A DNA stretch of 64,000 nucleotides from Nitzschia sp. pyKryTriq1 (Eukaryota; Bacillariophyta; Bacillariophyceae; Bacillariales; Bacillariaceae): the NCBI GenBank assembly GCA_956465555.1, contig OY101121.1:768722-832721 (forward strand), given 5' to 3'. Under the pieces are notes generated by a model that was not told the DNA's origin, did no database searches, and was given only the letters and a program-made list of their open reading frames with translations. A program made the position numbers and the translations under genes. Positions 11,004 through 22,135 of the stretch are shown here, in pieces; position 1 is the stretch's first letter; each line of letters starts with the position of its first letter.

Positions 11004-11168
11004 ATATTATCCTTTTTATTAACAGATTGCCTCTAGCATACTGTCGTACAGTCAGTATTTTCGTCTATTCGTACTGTCTGTATTGCAGATACTTCGTACA
11101 AGTATGAATGAATCAATCGTCCGATACCCGTACAGTAGTCGCAAACTGCCAACGCTGGCTCAACTCAA

Positions 11169-14065
11169 TCAATTCGCTTGCTGGGAACTTAACATTTGTT
11201 GTTCGCGAATCAACTTGAGCTCCGAATCGTCGAGGTTCTCGTCAAAGTCTTCTCCGTATTCCAATGCGTCCATTAATTTGGCCAAGGCAATGATGCTGCC
11301 TGTCTGCTGCAAATATAATACAAAGTCAACGGCGGGCTGTTGGTTCAGTTTGTCGTCGCCTTCCTCCTCGACGTCCTCGTCATCGTCTTTGGTGCCGGTT
11401 GGCTCTAAAGGCTGCGAAGAAGATTTCACAGCGGTCTCTTTAGAGCCGTCGGAAACAATCGAAGCAGTGGACATTCGTGACTGATCGTTCGTTGCTGTGC
11501 TGTCACCTGGTCCATTCTCTGGTTTGCCCTTGTTCTTTTGTTTCGCCTTGTCTTTCTTCTTTTTATTCTTGTTCTTTTTCGAAGACTTCTTCTGCTCCGT
11601 CTTTTGCTCGCTCTCTGCCCAAAGTTCTTCCTGATACGAAAGATGGTAAACCTGACAATTACAGTTCAAACAGACATAGCATTTGCATTCATCGCAAAAG
11701 GTCGCATCGGAAGTCCGGTGTTTGGAGTAGGACTTCTTGCACAGAGCACACGATACAAAGTGCTGCTTCCAAATACGCTCAGCACGTTTGGTGACGGCGC
11801 TGCTGTTGTGGTTTTCCCGAGCTTTTTCGATCAAGGCAGCGCTGACGAGTGTTGGTGTCTTCGTGGAATCGGAATCTTCAATTTCGCCATTCTCAATGCG
11901 CTCTCGACGAATCATTTCGCGCGTCTCTTCTACTTGCAAAACTCGCTCGAGGCCCTCCAATGCCATCATCACCATGGTAGCCTCTGACAAAAGAACGCCC
12001 AAAACTGCAACACAGCCTTCGTCGACCAAAACTTCAATTTGCGAGTCGCTTCCGCAACTGGTTGCATTCAATACAACCCAGCAGGCCTCGCTTCGAACTT
12101 CTTGGTCGGTCTTTTTATCTCTTACTAACTTCACAAGCGGTGGAATGGATCCAGAATCGATGACTGCTTGGATCTGGTCAACGGTACCAGCAGCAATGTT
12201 CGAGAGCGTCCAACATGCCTCCTTTTGAATTTCACGATTTCCATGTGTCACCAATTCTTTTAGTCTAGGAACTGCATTGCATTCCAGAATGACCTCGGTG
12301 TAGTCGGTTGTGGTGCCTTGGTTGCTATCGTCACTGCACTCTGCGCAAACGATGTTTCCTATTGTTCGAAGAGCAGGTTTCGTCACTCTCCAGCTGGGAT
12401 GCAATAGAAGATCAACAAGGCGCGGAACCAATCCTCCTTTCGGTGCCTTTGGATCTCTCGAAGTCACCACTTCGGCAATATGTGACGATGGCCCATCGCA
12501 CAGATGGGAGAGCGTCCAGCAGGTATAACTAAGAACTTCGGAATCAGCTAGTCGGAGAAGCCTTCTCAAAACAGGAAGCAACGTCGGCATTTCAATCTCG
12601 TCGCTACTCGAGTATTCACTTGACTTGCCTCCATTCTTTCCATGGTTCGATTGCTGGAAAATACCTTCGACGAGATTCGACAAGGTCCAACTTCCGATTC
12701 GCTGAAGCGACAGATTCTCGGGGTGTGCCTCCAGACATCGTAGTAATTGATTCATGACACCGGCCGCCAAAATGACATCACGTGCGGAAACTGATTTATC
12801 ACGACCACCTTCCAAACTGGTGCTCGAGGAGCTACCGCCCGATGCACTGGTTCCTGGAGAGTCTCCCACTGCTATGCTACCCAAAATCCACATCGACTGT
12901 TCGTATACGTCTCTGTTGGGGCTTGACAATAGTGAAATTAAAGTTGGAATGGCGTCTGCGTGCCGCAATAGCAAATGTTGGGAGGAAGGTGACAGCTGCT
13001 GTGGGAATGACGATGAACCGCCATGGGATCCGGCGACAGGAGTCGGCGGCGGCAAAAATGAATTGCTCGGAACGGCGCTATGCGCACCACCTGGAGGCGG
13101 CGCCAAGGATGTAAAGTTTATGCCACCTGTTGGTGGTGTCAAGGCAGAGTTCTGGAAAGGTGAAGATAAAGGTGCTGTTGAAGGGAAAAGCGGGGCAGGC
13201 GGCAAAGAAAAGTTGGATTTTCCACTGTTATCGTTCTCGAACACGTTGCCATTCTGAATGGTAGAGGTTAAACTAGCGTCAAAAGCCGCTACAGCCTCGG
13301 CCGAAAGAGTCTGAGAGAAAGAAAGGGGCGGAAAAGGGACACTGCCGGGCGCCGGAGCCACCAATGAGGGATAAGGATAAGTCGTTCCAGCAGTCGAGTT
13401 TCCATCTTTGCCGTTGCCAAATGGATAGAATGGTGGGTTGTTCCCTCCTGTGGAACCTTTGACTGCTGCGGCAGCCGCTTGGGCGGCCGCTGCTACGGCG
13501 CTCGACTGTGCTTGTGTGTGCTGATAATATGATTGCTGTGCGCATAATTCGGCAATGTTCGTCAAAGCCAGCAGGGCCTCCACTTGGACAGCTGGCCTAT
13601 CGTGTAGGTTCAGCCAGTTCAACAATATCGGAATCCAATTTCGCTCTTGCGCTGTAAAGAGAATGTCTCGATTCGAGGGCAGCAACTAACGATTATTGTT
13701 GATTGAATAACGGAATCGTGCCATATGATATATGAAACATAAAGAAGAGTGCGGGTTATAATAATGAGAACAGGACAGGCCTTCCGGGCAAAACAGCTTT
13801 TCGTGCGTGTCTCCATTAGAAAACATACCTCTCTAAGTTTCCTGGCTGTTGCTAATTGCAGGTCCGCGACAGCCTCTCCGGATGTGTTTAATGTACCGTC
13901 CTTGCCAAAAAGTGATGTGCTGCTGTTGGATGATTTTTTCAGGTACTCGTCGAGCTCCTTGGCAAGCCTTTCGGCGCCTTCCTTAACTTCTGCAAGTGCC
14001 GCCGTTCCCGAGCTTTTACCACTCGAACTATTTCCAGAGTTATCATTCTTGTAGTTTCCAAGCAT
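11169..14065 (-). CDS. Importin-alpha-like armadillo protein with low-complexity insert and C-terminal Cys cluster
   Basis: Exons 14065-13829 and 13685-11169 (143-nt intron, donor GTATGT, phase 0) give 917 residues, versus about 520-550 for canonical importin-alpha. ARM repeats are clear: the first at about 75-130 (KLRE/LLPSNRDILF, EALLALTNIAE), then from about 315 onward LLRHADAIPTLISLLSSPN, YEQSMWILGSIAVGD, IGSWTLSNLVEG, SYTCWTLSHLCDG, ALRTIGNIV, KEACWTLSNIAAGT and SEACWVVLNATSCG. About 180 residues of Ala/Pro/Ser/Gly-rich sequence are inserted between ARM1 and ARM2. Residues about 726-762 hold CALC, CDEC and CLNCNC pairs followed by His, a likely zinc site, then a Lys-rich coiled segment. 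The N-terminus lacks the Arg/Lys-rich IBB domain. ARM identity is firm; a transport role is inferred. Confidence 0.85.
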
Positions 14066-14945
14066 GGTACCGTCGGTTGTGATACTATACTGGTAGAGCT
14101 GGGGAATATCTTATAATCCCAGAACTGTACGAGTCAGTCGGTAAACGCAGGTTTCAAATCCAGAAGGGTCCAGAGTGATCGCTTCTTTCCTTAACAGATA
14201 GAACTGGTAAAATATTCGGGCGTGATTTCGATATTCTGTCTACAGCAGCAGGTTCTTGATCGATCGTTTCCCTTCGCGAGCTGGCAGTGGACCTCTGGTG
14301 CTTCAAGGTTATGTTGTCTCCCAGCAGAGAGGCGCTCTTTTCCTCCTCTTGCTCCCCTGCCTTTACTTTATTCGGGGTGTTCCTGCAATCTGCAATCATT
14401 TCGTTTTGCTCCCATACCGTGTACTACTTGTACTCGTAAACCAGCCGCGCTACAAGTACCAGTACAGTAACCCTTTGGGTGGAAGGCGTGAGGTACCAGG
14501 TACCAGCACTGTACCGGTACGAGTACCGGTACATACCGGTACTTGTACAGTACCGGTACAAGTACAGACGCTGCTGTAAACTACCGGTACATTTTGCACG
14601 TATTTTTGTCGTACAGAACTCTACACTATGTACGAGTACTGTACATACCGGTATACCGTACTGTACGAGTTACGAGACGGACGATGTCGAGCGATAGCAT
14701 ATCATCATTATTTCATACGCGACGGACAGCCCGACAGACTGTAGACCGTGAAGAATCACGACTGATTTCTGACTACAACTACATGCACCGTATGTACATA
14801 GTCTCGCTACTACTAGAGTAGAGAGTTAGAGTACTGGTACCAAACGGTTCCAGCTGGTACAGTATAGGCTAGAAAAATCTGAAAGCCATCACAGCATCTA
14901 TATAATTATTATGAAGCAAATTTGATCTTATTGCGATCTTCCATG
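14066..14945. repeat. Intergenic with dense GTAC/ACCGGTAC repeats
   Basis: About 880 bp. From about 14405 to 14690 the sequence is a degenerate array of GTAC, ACCGGTAC and GTACCAG words (accggtac occurs repeatedly, often self-overlapping), with no constant period. Around 14800-14830 a ctactactagagtagagag block follows. No supported gene. The first part contains the importin-like gene's promoter. Confidence 0.6.
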
Positions 14946-15779
14946 TCACCAGCATGTCCATGCCGAACATGACCCCGGCGAAGTATTGTGATCGATGCCA
15001 GACTCTTCCTCCTCCTCCTCGTCAAAATTGTACCGCTGTGTTATCTTGTCGAATTCTTCTTCGCAAATGATATCGAAGGAGTCGTTGTCTCTAGACTCGT
15101 CGATTTCTAGGAAAGTCTCCATCTTCTTTGCGTTTCCATCCAGATTGGAATTTGGCCGAACGACAATCTTCTCCATTCCTTTTTGAATGGCCTCAAGAGC
15201 GCTCGACGAGGATTCAATCGAAATGCATGGGTAGTAGTTTTCCAGCCGCTCCTTGATCAAAGGTGACAATCCGGCGGGGAGTTTGATGTGACTGTTATTG
15301 CCCCCTCGTTGCCGGGGCCTACCTCGCGTGATCTTCGTTGGGCGCCGTGATGAAGGAGACGCGGCAGCACTCTTCATTTGATATTGAGTGTGACTTGATG
15401 GTTGGATCACCGATCCAACATCGCTGTTCCTTGTCATCTGGGATTGGTGAAGCTGGATGGCTTCCTCATCTGATAGCTTGGGTACACAGGTCACTCGACG
15501 ATTAGTGAAATTATATTGAGCAGTGATGCTATTGAAGTAATCATTGTCAAGCATCCAATTGCTTCTTCCCTCTTGTTTGTCGACCTTTGGACCCTTTCCG
15601 TTTGTGCGTAGCGAGGGAGGAACAATCACTTCATATTCTTCAGAATCTTCCTCCTTCTCTGGTTGGCTGGATTTGGGCTTTTCCTTCTTCTCTCTCCGCT
15701 TCCTCCCTTTTTTTCGTCTCTTCTTTGTTCTTCCTCCTTCACCAAAAATGATCGAAAATAATTTGTCCTCGCTCGTCAT
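14946..15779 (-). CDS. Hypothetical charged protein with two YNF motifs
   Basis: 277 residues, not recognised. The N-terminus is followed by a very basic block (KKRRKKGRKRREKKEK at about 18-34), which looks like a nuclear or nucleolar localisation signal. The middle has RGRPRQRGG, an AT-hook-like RGRPR core. Two copies of a short motif occur near each end: YFNSITAQYNF at about 82 and EFDKITQRYNF at about 250, the second followed by an acidic run. The ATG at 15779 is first in frame. It opens away from the gene at 16371 (divergent). A DNA- or chromatin-associated role is only an inference from the basic and RGRPR stretches. Confidence 0.6.
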   Translation of the reverse strand: MTSEDKLFSIIFGEGGRTKKRRKKGRKRREKKEKPKSSQPEKEEDSEEYEVIVPPSLRTNGKGPKVDKQEGRSNWMLDNDYFNSITAQYNFTNRRVTCVPKLSDEEAIQLHQSQMTRNSDVGSVIQPSSHTQYQMKSAAASPSSRRPTKITRGRPRQRGGNNSHIKLPAGLSPLIKERLENYYPCISIESSSSALEAIQKGMEKIVVRPNSNLDGNAKKMETFLEIDESRDNDSFDIICEEEFDKITQRYNFDEEEEEESGIDHNTSPGSCSAWTCW

Positions 15780-16370
15780 GTCAGCAACAACAGTCAGTGA
15801 TCTTTTTTATGGAAAAAAATAGGGAGAACACTCTTTCTTTCTTTGCTCATCAAACAATCGTCAAAAGCAGGTCCCGTGATGTACATGTCCTTCTACCGGT
15901 AAGTGTTGCACTTGGCGCGCTCCAATCTAACGAAGATGGATACAAGTAGTAATAGTTACAACTTGGTTACAACGGTCGATTACGACTTTTAAGGACGACG
16001 CAAAAATATTGTGATACGGTACATCAGACTGCGAGCGCCGGTCGCTCACGAAATGCACTATATTAGAATATGAATATAATAGAAGACCCAACGGCTAACG
16101 CTAAAGAACATCATGGTTACTTAGAGAACACACATGATTGCCTTCATTCGTTGAAACGTCACGGCAGGCGCGGCCGTCTCTTCTGGGATCTTTCTGCTCG
16201 GATGGTCGGACTTTTGTGGCCTCACTTTTTCTCTTCTATTACTCACAGCTATTCGTACTACTAGTACTGCAGAGAAAACTGAACATCGATATTCGTACTG
16301 CACTGCAGAGCAAACTGAACATCGTTTCCTCTACGGAGTTGATGTTCAAAGCTGACAAACATACCTTACC
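15780..16370. promoter_or_regulatory. Divergent intergenic region with a 37-bp imperfect tandem repeat
   Basis: 590 bp between two divergent unknown genes. Close to the plus-strand start, ctgcagagaaaactgaacatcg (about 16265) recurs as ctgcagagcaaactgaacatcg (about 16302), each preceded by a TCGTACTGCA-type lead, so a roughly 37-bp unit is duplicated with few mismatches within 110 bp of the ATG at 16371. It could hold duplicated regulator sites. Confidence 0.5.
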
Positions 16371-18319
16371 ATGTCTTATTATCCAGATGATGATAGTCAG
16401 TATTCAGACTATACAGACGCGACAGAACAGTCAGCCGAAGTACGGAGTGAAGAAGGACCTAAATCTGTTGGGTCCTGGAGCACGACATCATGCTCGAGCA
16501 GTTCCAGCGCCTCGGAAACCTCTGAAACTACAAGAACAACAGCTACTACTGCTACCACGGCAACCTCCTACCGCTACGCGAACAGGCACTTGACTCAACC
16601 TGAAAAACAAAGTCATAGCTGGATGGATGGTCTCTGGTCTTGGTATTTAAACGATGGCAAGGGCGAGAGAGATCGACAAAAGGACGCCGATGATGACTGT
16701 TCCTCTGTGGTCACGGCAGACATTGCCAAGATCAGCCTTGAATCAGAAATAAAGGATCACTCAGTGAGAATCAGGGGGCACAGAGACGAGGAAATCTCCG
16801 TATCTTGTCATCATCGGCATAAGGACGCCGACGGTGACTGTTCCTCTGTGGTCGCGGTAGACATTACCACGACTAACCATGGATCAGAAATAAGGGATCA
16901 CTCATTGAGAGTCCGGGGGCACATACTAGATAAGGGAAATTCCATATCAGAGTCCGAAAAGCGCGGTGACTCTACTTACAAAAAGTTGAAACGAAAAACG
17001 ACAAAGAAAGATCGCTATGACACACACGACGATTGTGACGATTTATCCCAGGCAACTGTGGATAGCGGCAACGTTGCATCGAATTACGTTCAAAGAAAAT
17101 ATAGGAATCGTTCTCGTGTGTCCAGAGAAGAAAGAGACGATCGATCCCTCGGAGAGAAACAGAACGAGGTCAATGCTGGATCAAGCGACAGCGTTGCATC
17201 AAAGCACTCTCGGAAAAAGAACTGGGTTCAATCTCTTGTACCCATAGCAGAAGGAGATAATAAATCACGTGGTGAGCCGAACCAGAATTTCAATGCAGAT
17301 GAAAGCGATAGCATTGTACCGAAATATTCCCGAAGAAAAAAAAGGGCTCGACCTCGTGTATCCAAAGCTGAAGAGGATGATCGATCACTTGGAGATCAAA
17401 GTCAGGAACTCACCGCTGGACACAGCGACAGCGTTGAACCAAATTACTCTCAAAGACTAAACAAGGTTATATCCCTTGTATCAAGAATAGAAAGAAATGA
17501 TCGGTCACTCCTTGCAGAGCAACAGAAGAAACGATCGTGGCAAAATCCTTTCGGCCACAAAGCAAAAGAGCTTCCACCAAGACCTGCAAGAATCACAGGA
17601 ATCCACCAACGTCATCATCCGTCGTCGACCAAGAAAATAAATGAAAGGCCGTCCTCGTCAACTTCCACGGGTGGACCAGTAGAACCGAACTCCATCGATC
17701 TTATTCCGAACCATGCTGCTGCCTCACAACCACGCTTGCTTGGAGCAGGAGAAAAATTTGCATATCCAAAACTGGCAGTAGATTTCATAAGTAATGTGCC
17801 TACTGGTAAGTGGGAAAGGAGATTTGTTGAATATTCGGGCGATTCATGTTCCATCTTCACTCACTTCACATCTCTTACTGTGCAGAGGAAAAAGAAAGCC
17901 GTTCCCATTTTCTTCAAGATGAGGCTTCAGCTACACTCTCGAGCCACGCGACTTTGCAATCACGATATAATGAGCATAGACAAGATGCCGAAGCCACTGA
18001 ACATGCACCAAGAGAACGCCTGCATTGGAACACGTATTCTGGATCCTCGGCTGTTTTCCATACGCTCTCGTCACGAAGTGATATAGAACGACGCAACGAG
18101 ACGTATTCAAGGCCTTTGGGACATCCCTCTATGCCTTCATATACCATGAGCATGGATCGCTACGACAGCAAGAAAGCTTTTGAGATGAACGATGATGATA
18201 CTGATACTGATAGTGTTGTCAGCACGGTTTCGAAACTTATCAGCCGAATTCGCGAGGCCACCTTCTTGGACAACCCAGGCGAGATGAGCATGGATAGGAG
18301 CCACAACATGCCATGGTAG
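16371..18319 (+). CDS. Hypothetical repeat protein, 2 exons
   Basis: Exons 16371-17805 and 17886-18319 joined across an 80-nt GTAAGT...TGTGCAG intron (phase 1) give 622 residues. Not recognised. The N-terminus is Ser/Thr/Asp-rich. Two copies of a roughly 45-residue unit (KDADxDCSSVV...EI(K/R)DHSxR(I/V)RGH) lie at about 103-195. Four degenerate copies of a roughly 40-50-residue unit, keyed on (E/R)DDRSLG...SDSV...YSxRxxK, occupy about 235-390. The C-terminal exon is polar (YSGSSAVFHTLSSRSD, DDDTDTDSVVSTVSKLISRIREATFLD). No membrane segment or catalytic motif is visible. Without splicing the frame ends at 18086; the spliced frame continues in a better-behaved protein. Confidence 0.65.
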
Positions 18320-18560
18320 ATGTAAAGGGTGAATGATAATAAAATATGATCGAAGAGCTAGCCAATCCTCGTACGACGTAGAACTTATATCTATGTGTAC
18401 TGCAATAGATGCATGTACTGTATTAGAAAGCAGAGTGGCACAAGAATCAATTTCAAGAAACTCGGCTAACAGAAAAATCTTAATGTGTTTTATGTTGGCT
18501 ATAATGTTATGTGAGGGTATAAACTATTATTATGGTATTTCTAACTTCCCGCCCTTTTCC

Positions 18561-19637
18561 TCAGGGATCAACCGTATGCAGTCGTGCCTTGATCGCTCGA
18601 ATTCTGTCGAGGGCTTCCTTTCGATCCAGCTTTCGCCTTCTGTAGTCGGCGTCCCCGCGTTTGCCATCTCGAATTGCCCACTCCAAGGGGTCATCTTGAG
18701 CCATGCTGCTGCTACTTGCTTCAGTCTGTGGATGTTTCTTCCGCCCGGCACTCAGGAATACTTGGTCTGTGAGATCAATTGTCTCCACTCTGGAAGCTCC
18801 TTTCCTGCCACTAGATTCACGAGTTCTTCTGGAGGCCGACGGACGTGTGGGGTGAGGCTTTTGACGAATCTCACTTGGATCGTCCGGGAGCCCAGAGGAA
18901 AAGTCCTTCAAGTATTTGATGCGACCGCCATCCCGGAAACGCGAAGTCCGATTGGTAGCTCCTTGATCATCCGCTGGCTCAACTGGGACCCGCCTGGACT
19001 CTCGACGGTTTTGATGCCCATGAGATTGACGATTCTTTGGTCCGTGTCCCAGCGGTGAATAGTGAAATACCTCACCATTACTTCTCGCGCGCTTCTCCTC
19101 CTCGTAATCAACGTCCTCTTGCTCCGGACCAAGGTCTATTTGGATCCGTTGTGCTTTCTTCTTATTCTTCTTCTGCGCACGGTAGTCGGTTTCCTCCTCG
19201 GGTCCGCTGTCTCTTCCAAACATTCCTTGTTTTTCCTCTTGCTTGAGAATACTCAATACAACATCATTTGAGCGGGAGGGCTCGATTACATCTTTCTCTC
19301 GCTGATCCATCTCTTGATCGTCGGAGAGTAAACTATCTAGCTCAATTAGGTGCTTATCAGATTCCTGTTGCGCCTTTTGGATCTTCTCCATATACTTTTT
19401 TGCAAGCTCTTTCTTGCTGCTGCTTCGATGCTTCCTTCTCGCCGGATGAACGTCAGGCTGTTGGTGTCGTGAATCCTCAACGATACCACTATCCAAGTCA
19501 TCATCCAAATAATCGTCTAGGACACATGCCCAAAAACTATCGCACAAGATGGGCGATTCGTCAGCCCGAGTACGGCCCTTTTTCACCATGGTCTTGACCA
19601 CCAAATCAGGCGGTGGAGTGGGAACAACCAAAGCCAT
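18561..19637 (-). CDS. WACVLDDYL-motif protein A (unknown)
   Basis: 358 residues from ATG 19637, or 342 from a better-context ATG at 19589 (GACC-ATGG). Not a known family. The only hydrophobic, ordered-looking part is near the N-terminus: LCDSFWACVLDDYLDDDLD, starting 15-20 residues after the second Met. The rest is highly charged, with coiled-coil-like KKELAKKYMEKIQKAQQESD at about 75-95, a KKNKKKAQR basic patch and a C-terminal RRKLDRKEALDRIRAIKARL helix. The next gene on the same strand (20407-21384) carries the same nonamer at the same place, so the two look like diverged tandem paralogues held together by a short linear motif. Function unknown. Confidence 0.65.
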   Translation of the reverse strand: MALVVPTPPPDLVVKTMVKKGRTRADESPILCDSFWACVLDDYLDDDLDSGIVEDSRHQQPDVHPARRKHRSSSKKELAKKYMEKIQKAQQESDKHLIELDSLLSDDQEMDQREKDVIEPSRSNDVVLSILKQEEKQGMFGRDSGPEEETDYRAQKKNKKKAQRIQIDLGPEQEDVDYEEEKRARSNGEVFHYSPLGHGPKNRQSHGHQNRRESRRVPVEPADDQGATNRTSRFRDGGRIKYLKDFSSGLPDDPSEIRQKPHPTRPSASRRTRESSGRKGASRVETIDLTDQVFLSAGRKKHPQTEASSSSMAQDDPLEWAIRDGKRGDADYRRRKLDRKEALDRIRAIKARLHTVDP

Positions 19638-20406
19638 CGTCGATGTTTTATTGTCTTTCTATTGTACCCTTGAAAGACTTGTTTCATCCGTTGCACTACA
19701 ATGGAGGACAATCCGTGACGAATTGAAAGATCTCTACTCATAGAGAGCTTTGGCGAGATATGCTATTGCACGTGGTGGGTTCCGACTTCCAACGGAAGGT
19801 GTTGGTCCGAGACGAAGTTATCTTGGAACGCGTTGAACCGACACAAGTTCGACCGTTCCGTCGACAAATTCGCGAGTAATCGCACGTCTAATTATCGAAA
19901 TCTCGCCGTAACCGCAAAACACACAAATAAGGCGCCGCGCACTGAAACAGCGAGCCAAAAATAATACGAGGCACAGGCACGCCCTTCGCAAGACGGGACG
20001 ACTAACACATCACTGGTATCGTACTACGAACTGCATGACCGACCACTCTAGAGTAGCAATAGTCTACTCCTCGCAGAGTGAGTTTTTGTTCCTGTCACCG
20101 ATAATAAACTACCGGTACAAGAACGATGACTTGATTGATGAATCTATAGTGTAATAGTGATAGCTCCGCTTACGCCACGCAGAATAAATTATTACCCATC
20201 GGTTTGCTAGCAATAGACTAGTACTAATACCAAGACAGCTCCTTTTTTGTGTAAAGTTGGTATGGTCCCTACTACTAGAGTCCCATACATGTTTGAAGAA
20301 AATTAAGAATAATACGATGAACCAAATATGCATACATAGTTCCTTTCACTCGGGAATTTGTTATGTCAATGTATGAATCTCATTGATTGATCATGTCCGA
20401 ATTACA
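19638..20406. other. Intergenic, about 770 bp
   Basis: 5' flank of motif protein A and 3' flank of motif protein B. Short palindromic blocks occur (CTCTAGAGTAGC near 20046, ACTACTAGAGTC near 20272). No gene or repeat of note. Confidence 0.35.
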
Positions 20407-21384
20407 CTATACTACATATTGTTCTTGTTTCGTCCTCCGCCATTTCGAGGCTAGCTTTTTGCTTGACAAAGTTCGAGCGACAGGTAGAACAACATCCCCA
20501 GATTTTGGCTTCATGGAATCTTTTTTAGGACTCGTCAACTCACTTTCAGCCGGGTTCCCAATCGACTGGCGTCGTGGTCGCGATGCCCCTCTTCGACTCA
20601 GCTCTGCTTGACGTGACTCCAGTAAATTTTCCCATTTTGATGGCGGCGTCTTTCCCCTTCTCCCTTCTCTGGCTTGTTGACTCTTGCCCCTGCTCCTTGA
20701 TGTTGTCGACTTGGTAGATTTCGATTTATTATCCGAGCTTATCCGAGACAATGCCCTGGGCAATAGATCAGAAAGACGCGACGAGCTTTTTGAAGCGAGC
20801 CTTAGAGGCATCGGCATTGGTGCTCCATTCGGACTCTGGTCCTCAGCAGTGTCTCCTGCAGCAGCTTGTTGTTCCTGTTGTTTCTTTTTCTGATGGCGCA
20901 TCCTATGTAATTTTACATTCATGTCCCAGTCTGTAGGAGTATCCCAGTCTATAGGCATATCCCAATCCGGCTCTTTTTTCTCCTCGGGTGCTGGAGGCAC
21001 CGAGAGCCACATTACTGGTGGCATGTCTTGCCCAGAGGCCTCGTCCCAAACCCCAGGTGTTCCATCTCTCTCCTCATCTGATGAATCTAGATCCCTCCCC
21101 CCTCTCGCCCTTGCATCACGTGGATCTACGAACCTTGATTCACGCGGATCGCGAGCTCTCAGACGTCTATTCCTCGGTCTGGGAGTAGCGGTACGAGGTG
21201 TGGCCGCACAAGCAACTATTTCTGGCTTGAGATACCATGGCACTTGTTCGGGTTTGCCAAGGATCTTATTGAATTCGCCCTCTTCTTCTTCGCTTAAATA
21301 ATCATCCAATACACAAGCCCATAATGCTTCTGTTAGTCCCGTCGGACGTACTAGGTGCTGTCCCCCTTTCTGCATCGATGCCAT
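20407..21384 (-). CDS. WACVLDDYL-motif protein B (unknown)
   Basis: 325 residues starting at ATG 21384 (TGACC-ATGG context, MASMQKGG); the open frame reaches 21477 but that part is probably untranslated. The N-terminal LTEALWACVLDDYLSEEEEGE matches protein A upstream (WACVLDDYL identical, acidic residues after it). Downstream is an Arg/Asp region (RDPRESRFVDPRDARARGGRD), a WDMPIDWDTPTDWDM triple repeat at about 140-155, and a Ser/Arg/Lys-rich C-terminus. It looks disordered with one short conserved helix-like motif, which suggests a protein-docking element (inference). No catalytic signature seen. Confidence 0.65.
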   Translation of the reverse strand: MASMQKGGQHLVRPTGLTEALWACVLDDYLSEEEEGEFNKILGKPEQVPWYLKPEIVACAATPRTATPRPRNRRLRARDPRESRFVDPRDARARGGRDLDSSDEERDGTPGVWDEASGQDMPPVMWLSVPPAPEEKKEPDWDMPIDWDTPTDWDMNVKLHRMRHQKKKQQEQQAAAGDTAEDQSPNGAPMPMPLRLASKSSSRLSDLLPRALSRISSDNKSKSTKSTTSRSRGKSQQAREGRRGKTPPSKWENLLESRQAELSRRGASRPRRQSIGNPAESELTSPKKDSMKPKSGDVVLPVARTLSSKKLASKWRRTKQEQYVV

Positions 21385-22135
21385 GGTCAAAGGCTTGAAG
21401 AGGGAAAAACAATAAAACCAGTTGCCGTCAAAGAAACAGAAACGTTTTTCGAGATGATGATGATCATCGATGATCATAGTGGAGGCAGTAATAGCGATCC
21501 ATTGGGAGCGCCGGTGAACCTCGTTTCTTAAATATCTTTGTCATGTGACATTGCCTGAGATCGCCAACGTGCGATAATAATGATCAAAAGGGCATATATC
21601 ATGTCACGCCTGCAATGTCGTCGTCGAGGAGTCGTCCCGTCGCGCGTTTTCAAACATGATGTTGTATTCATTTATCTACTTGTACTATGCAATAGGTATG
21701 TAGCTGCTTTCGCGTCCGGTCCGGTCCGTCCGGACGTCCGCTCCATCCGTGTCCGCTACTCGTACTCCGCTCCATCCGACGTCCGCGGCGGCGGGCCGCC
21801 GCGGGACAGTACCAGAACTCAGTAGCGGTACGACACCCTACTACAACGAGTTACCGGTAGCTACTACCGGTACGGTACCGGTACAGGCATACCGGTATCA
21901 AGTGACGCGATCGACAGATCTTACATCTTACATGACAAAATAATGGCCAGTGGCACTCCTACTCGTACAATTTTCCTGCAAACTCTCTCCTCTCTACTAG
22001 AAACGCTGGGTTGCTCGGGTTACAATCATCTATTTTGCGGCACATAGAAACAATACGCGATCAGACCTGCTGCCGACTTGCAAGCATTGATATAGCGTCC
22101 ATTCAGTACAGTAGTGTTCCAGCATCCAGAAGAAA
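21385..22135. other. Intergenic with GC-rich hairpin
   Basis: 750 bp between two divergent genes. At 21715-21805 the DNA turns very GC-rich, with repeated GTCCG words and a duplicated ccgctccatccg. It ends in a perfect 9-bp inverted repeat ccgcggcgg / ccgccgcgg separated by a CGGG loop (21783-21804). Dense accggtac words follow to about 21900. No gene seen. Confidence 0.55.
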
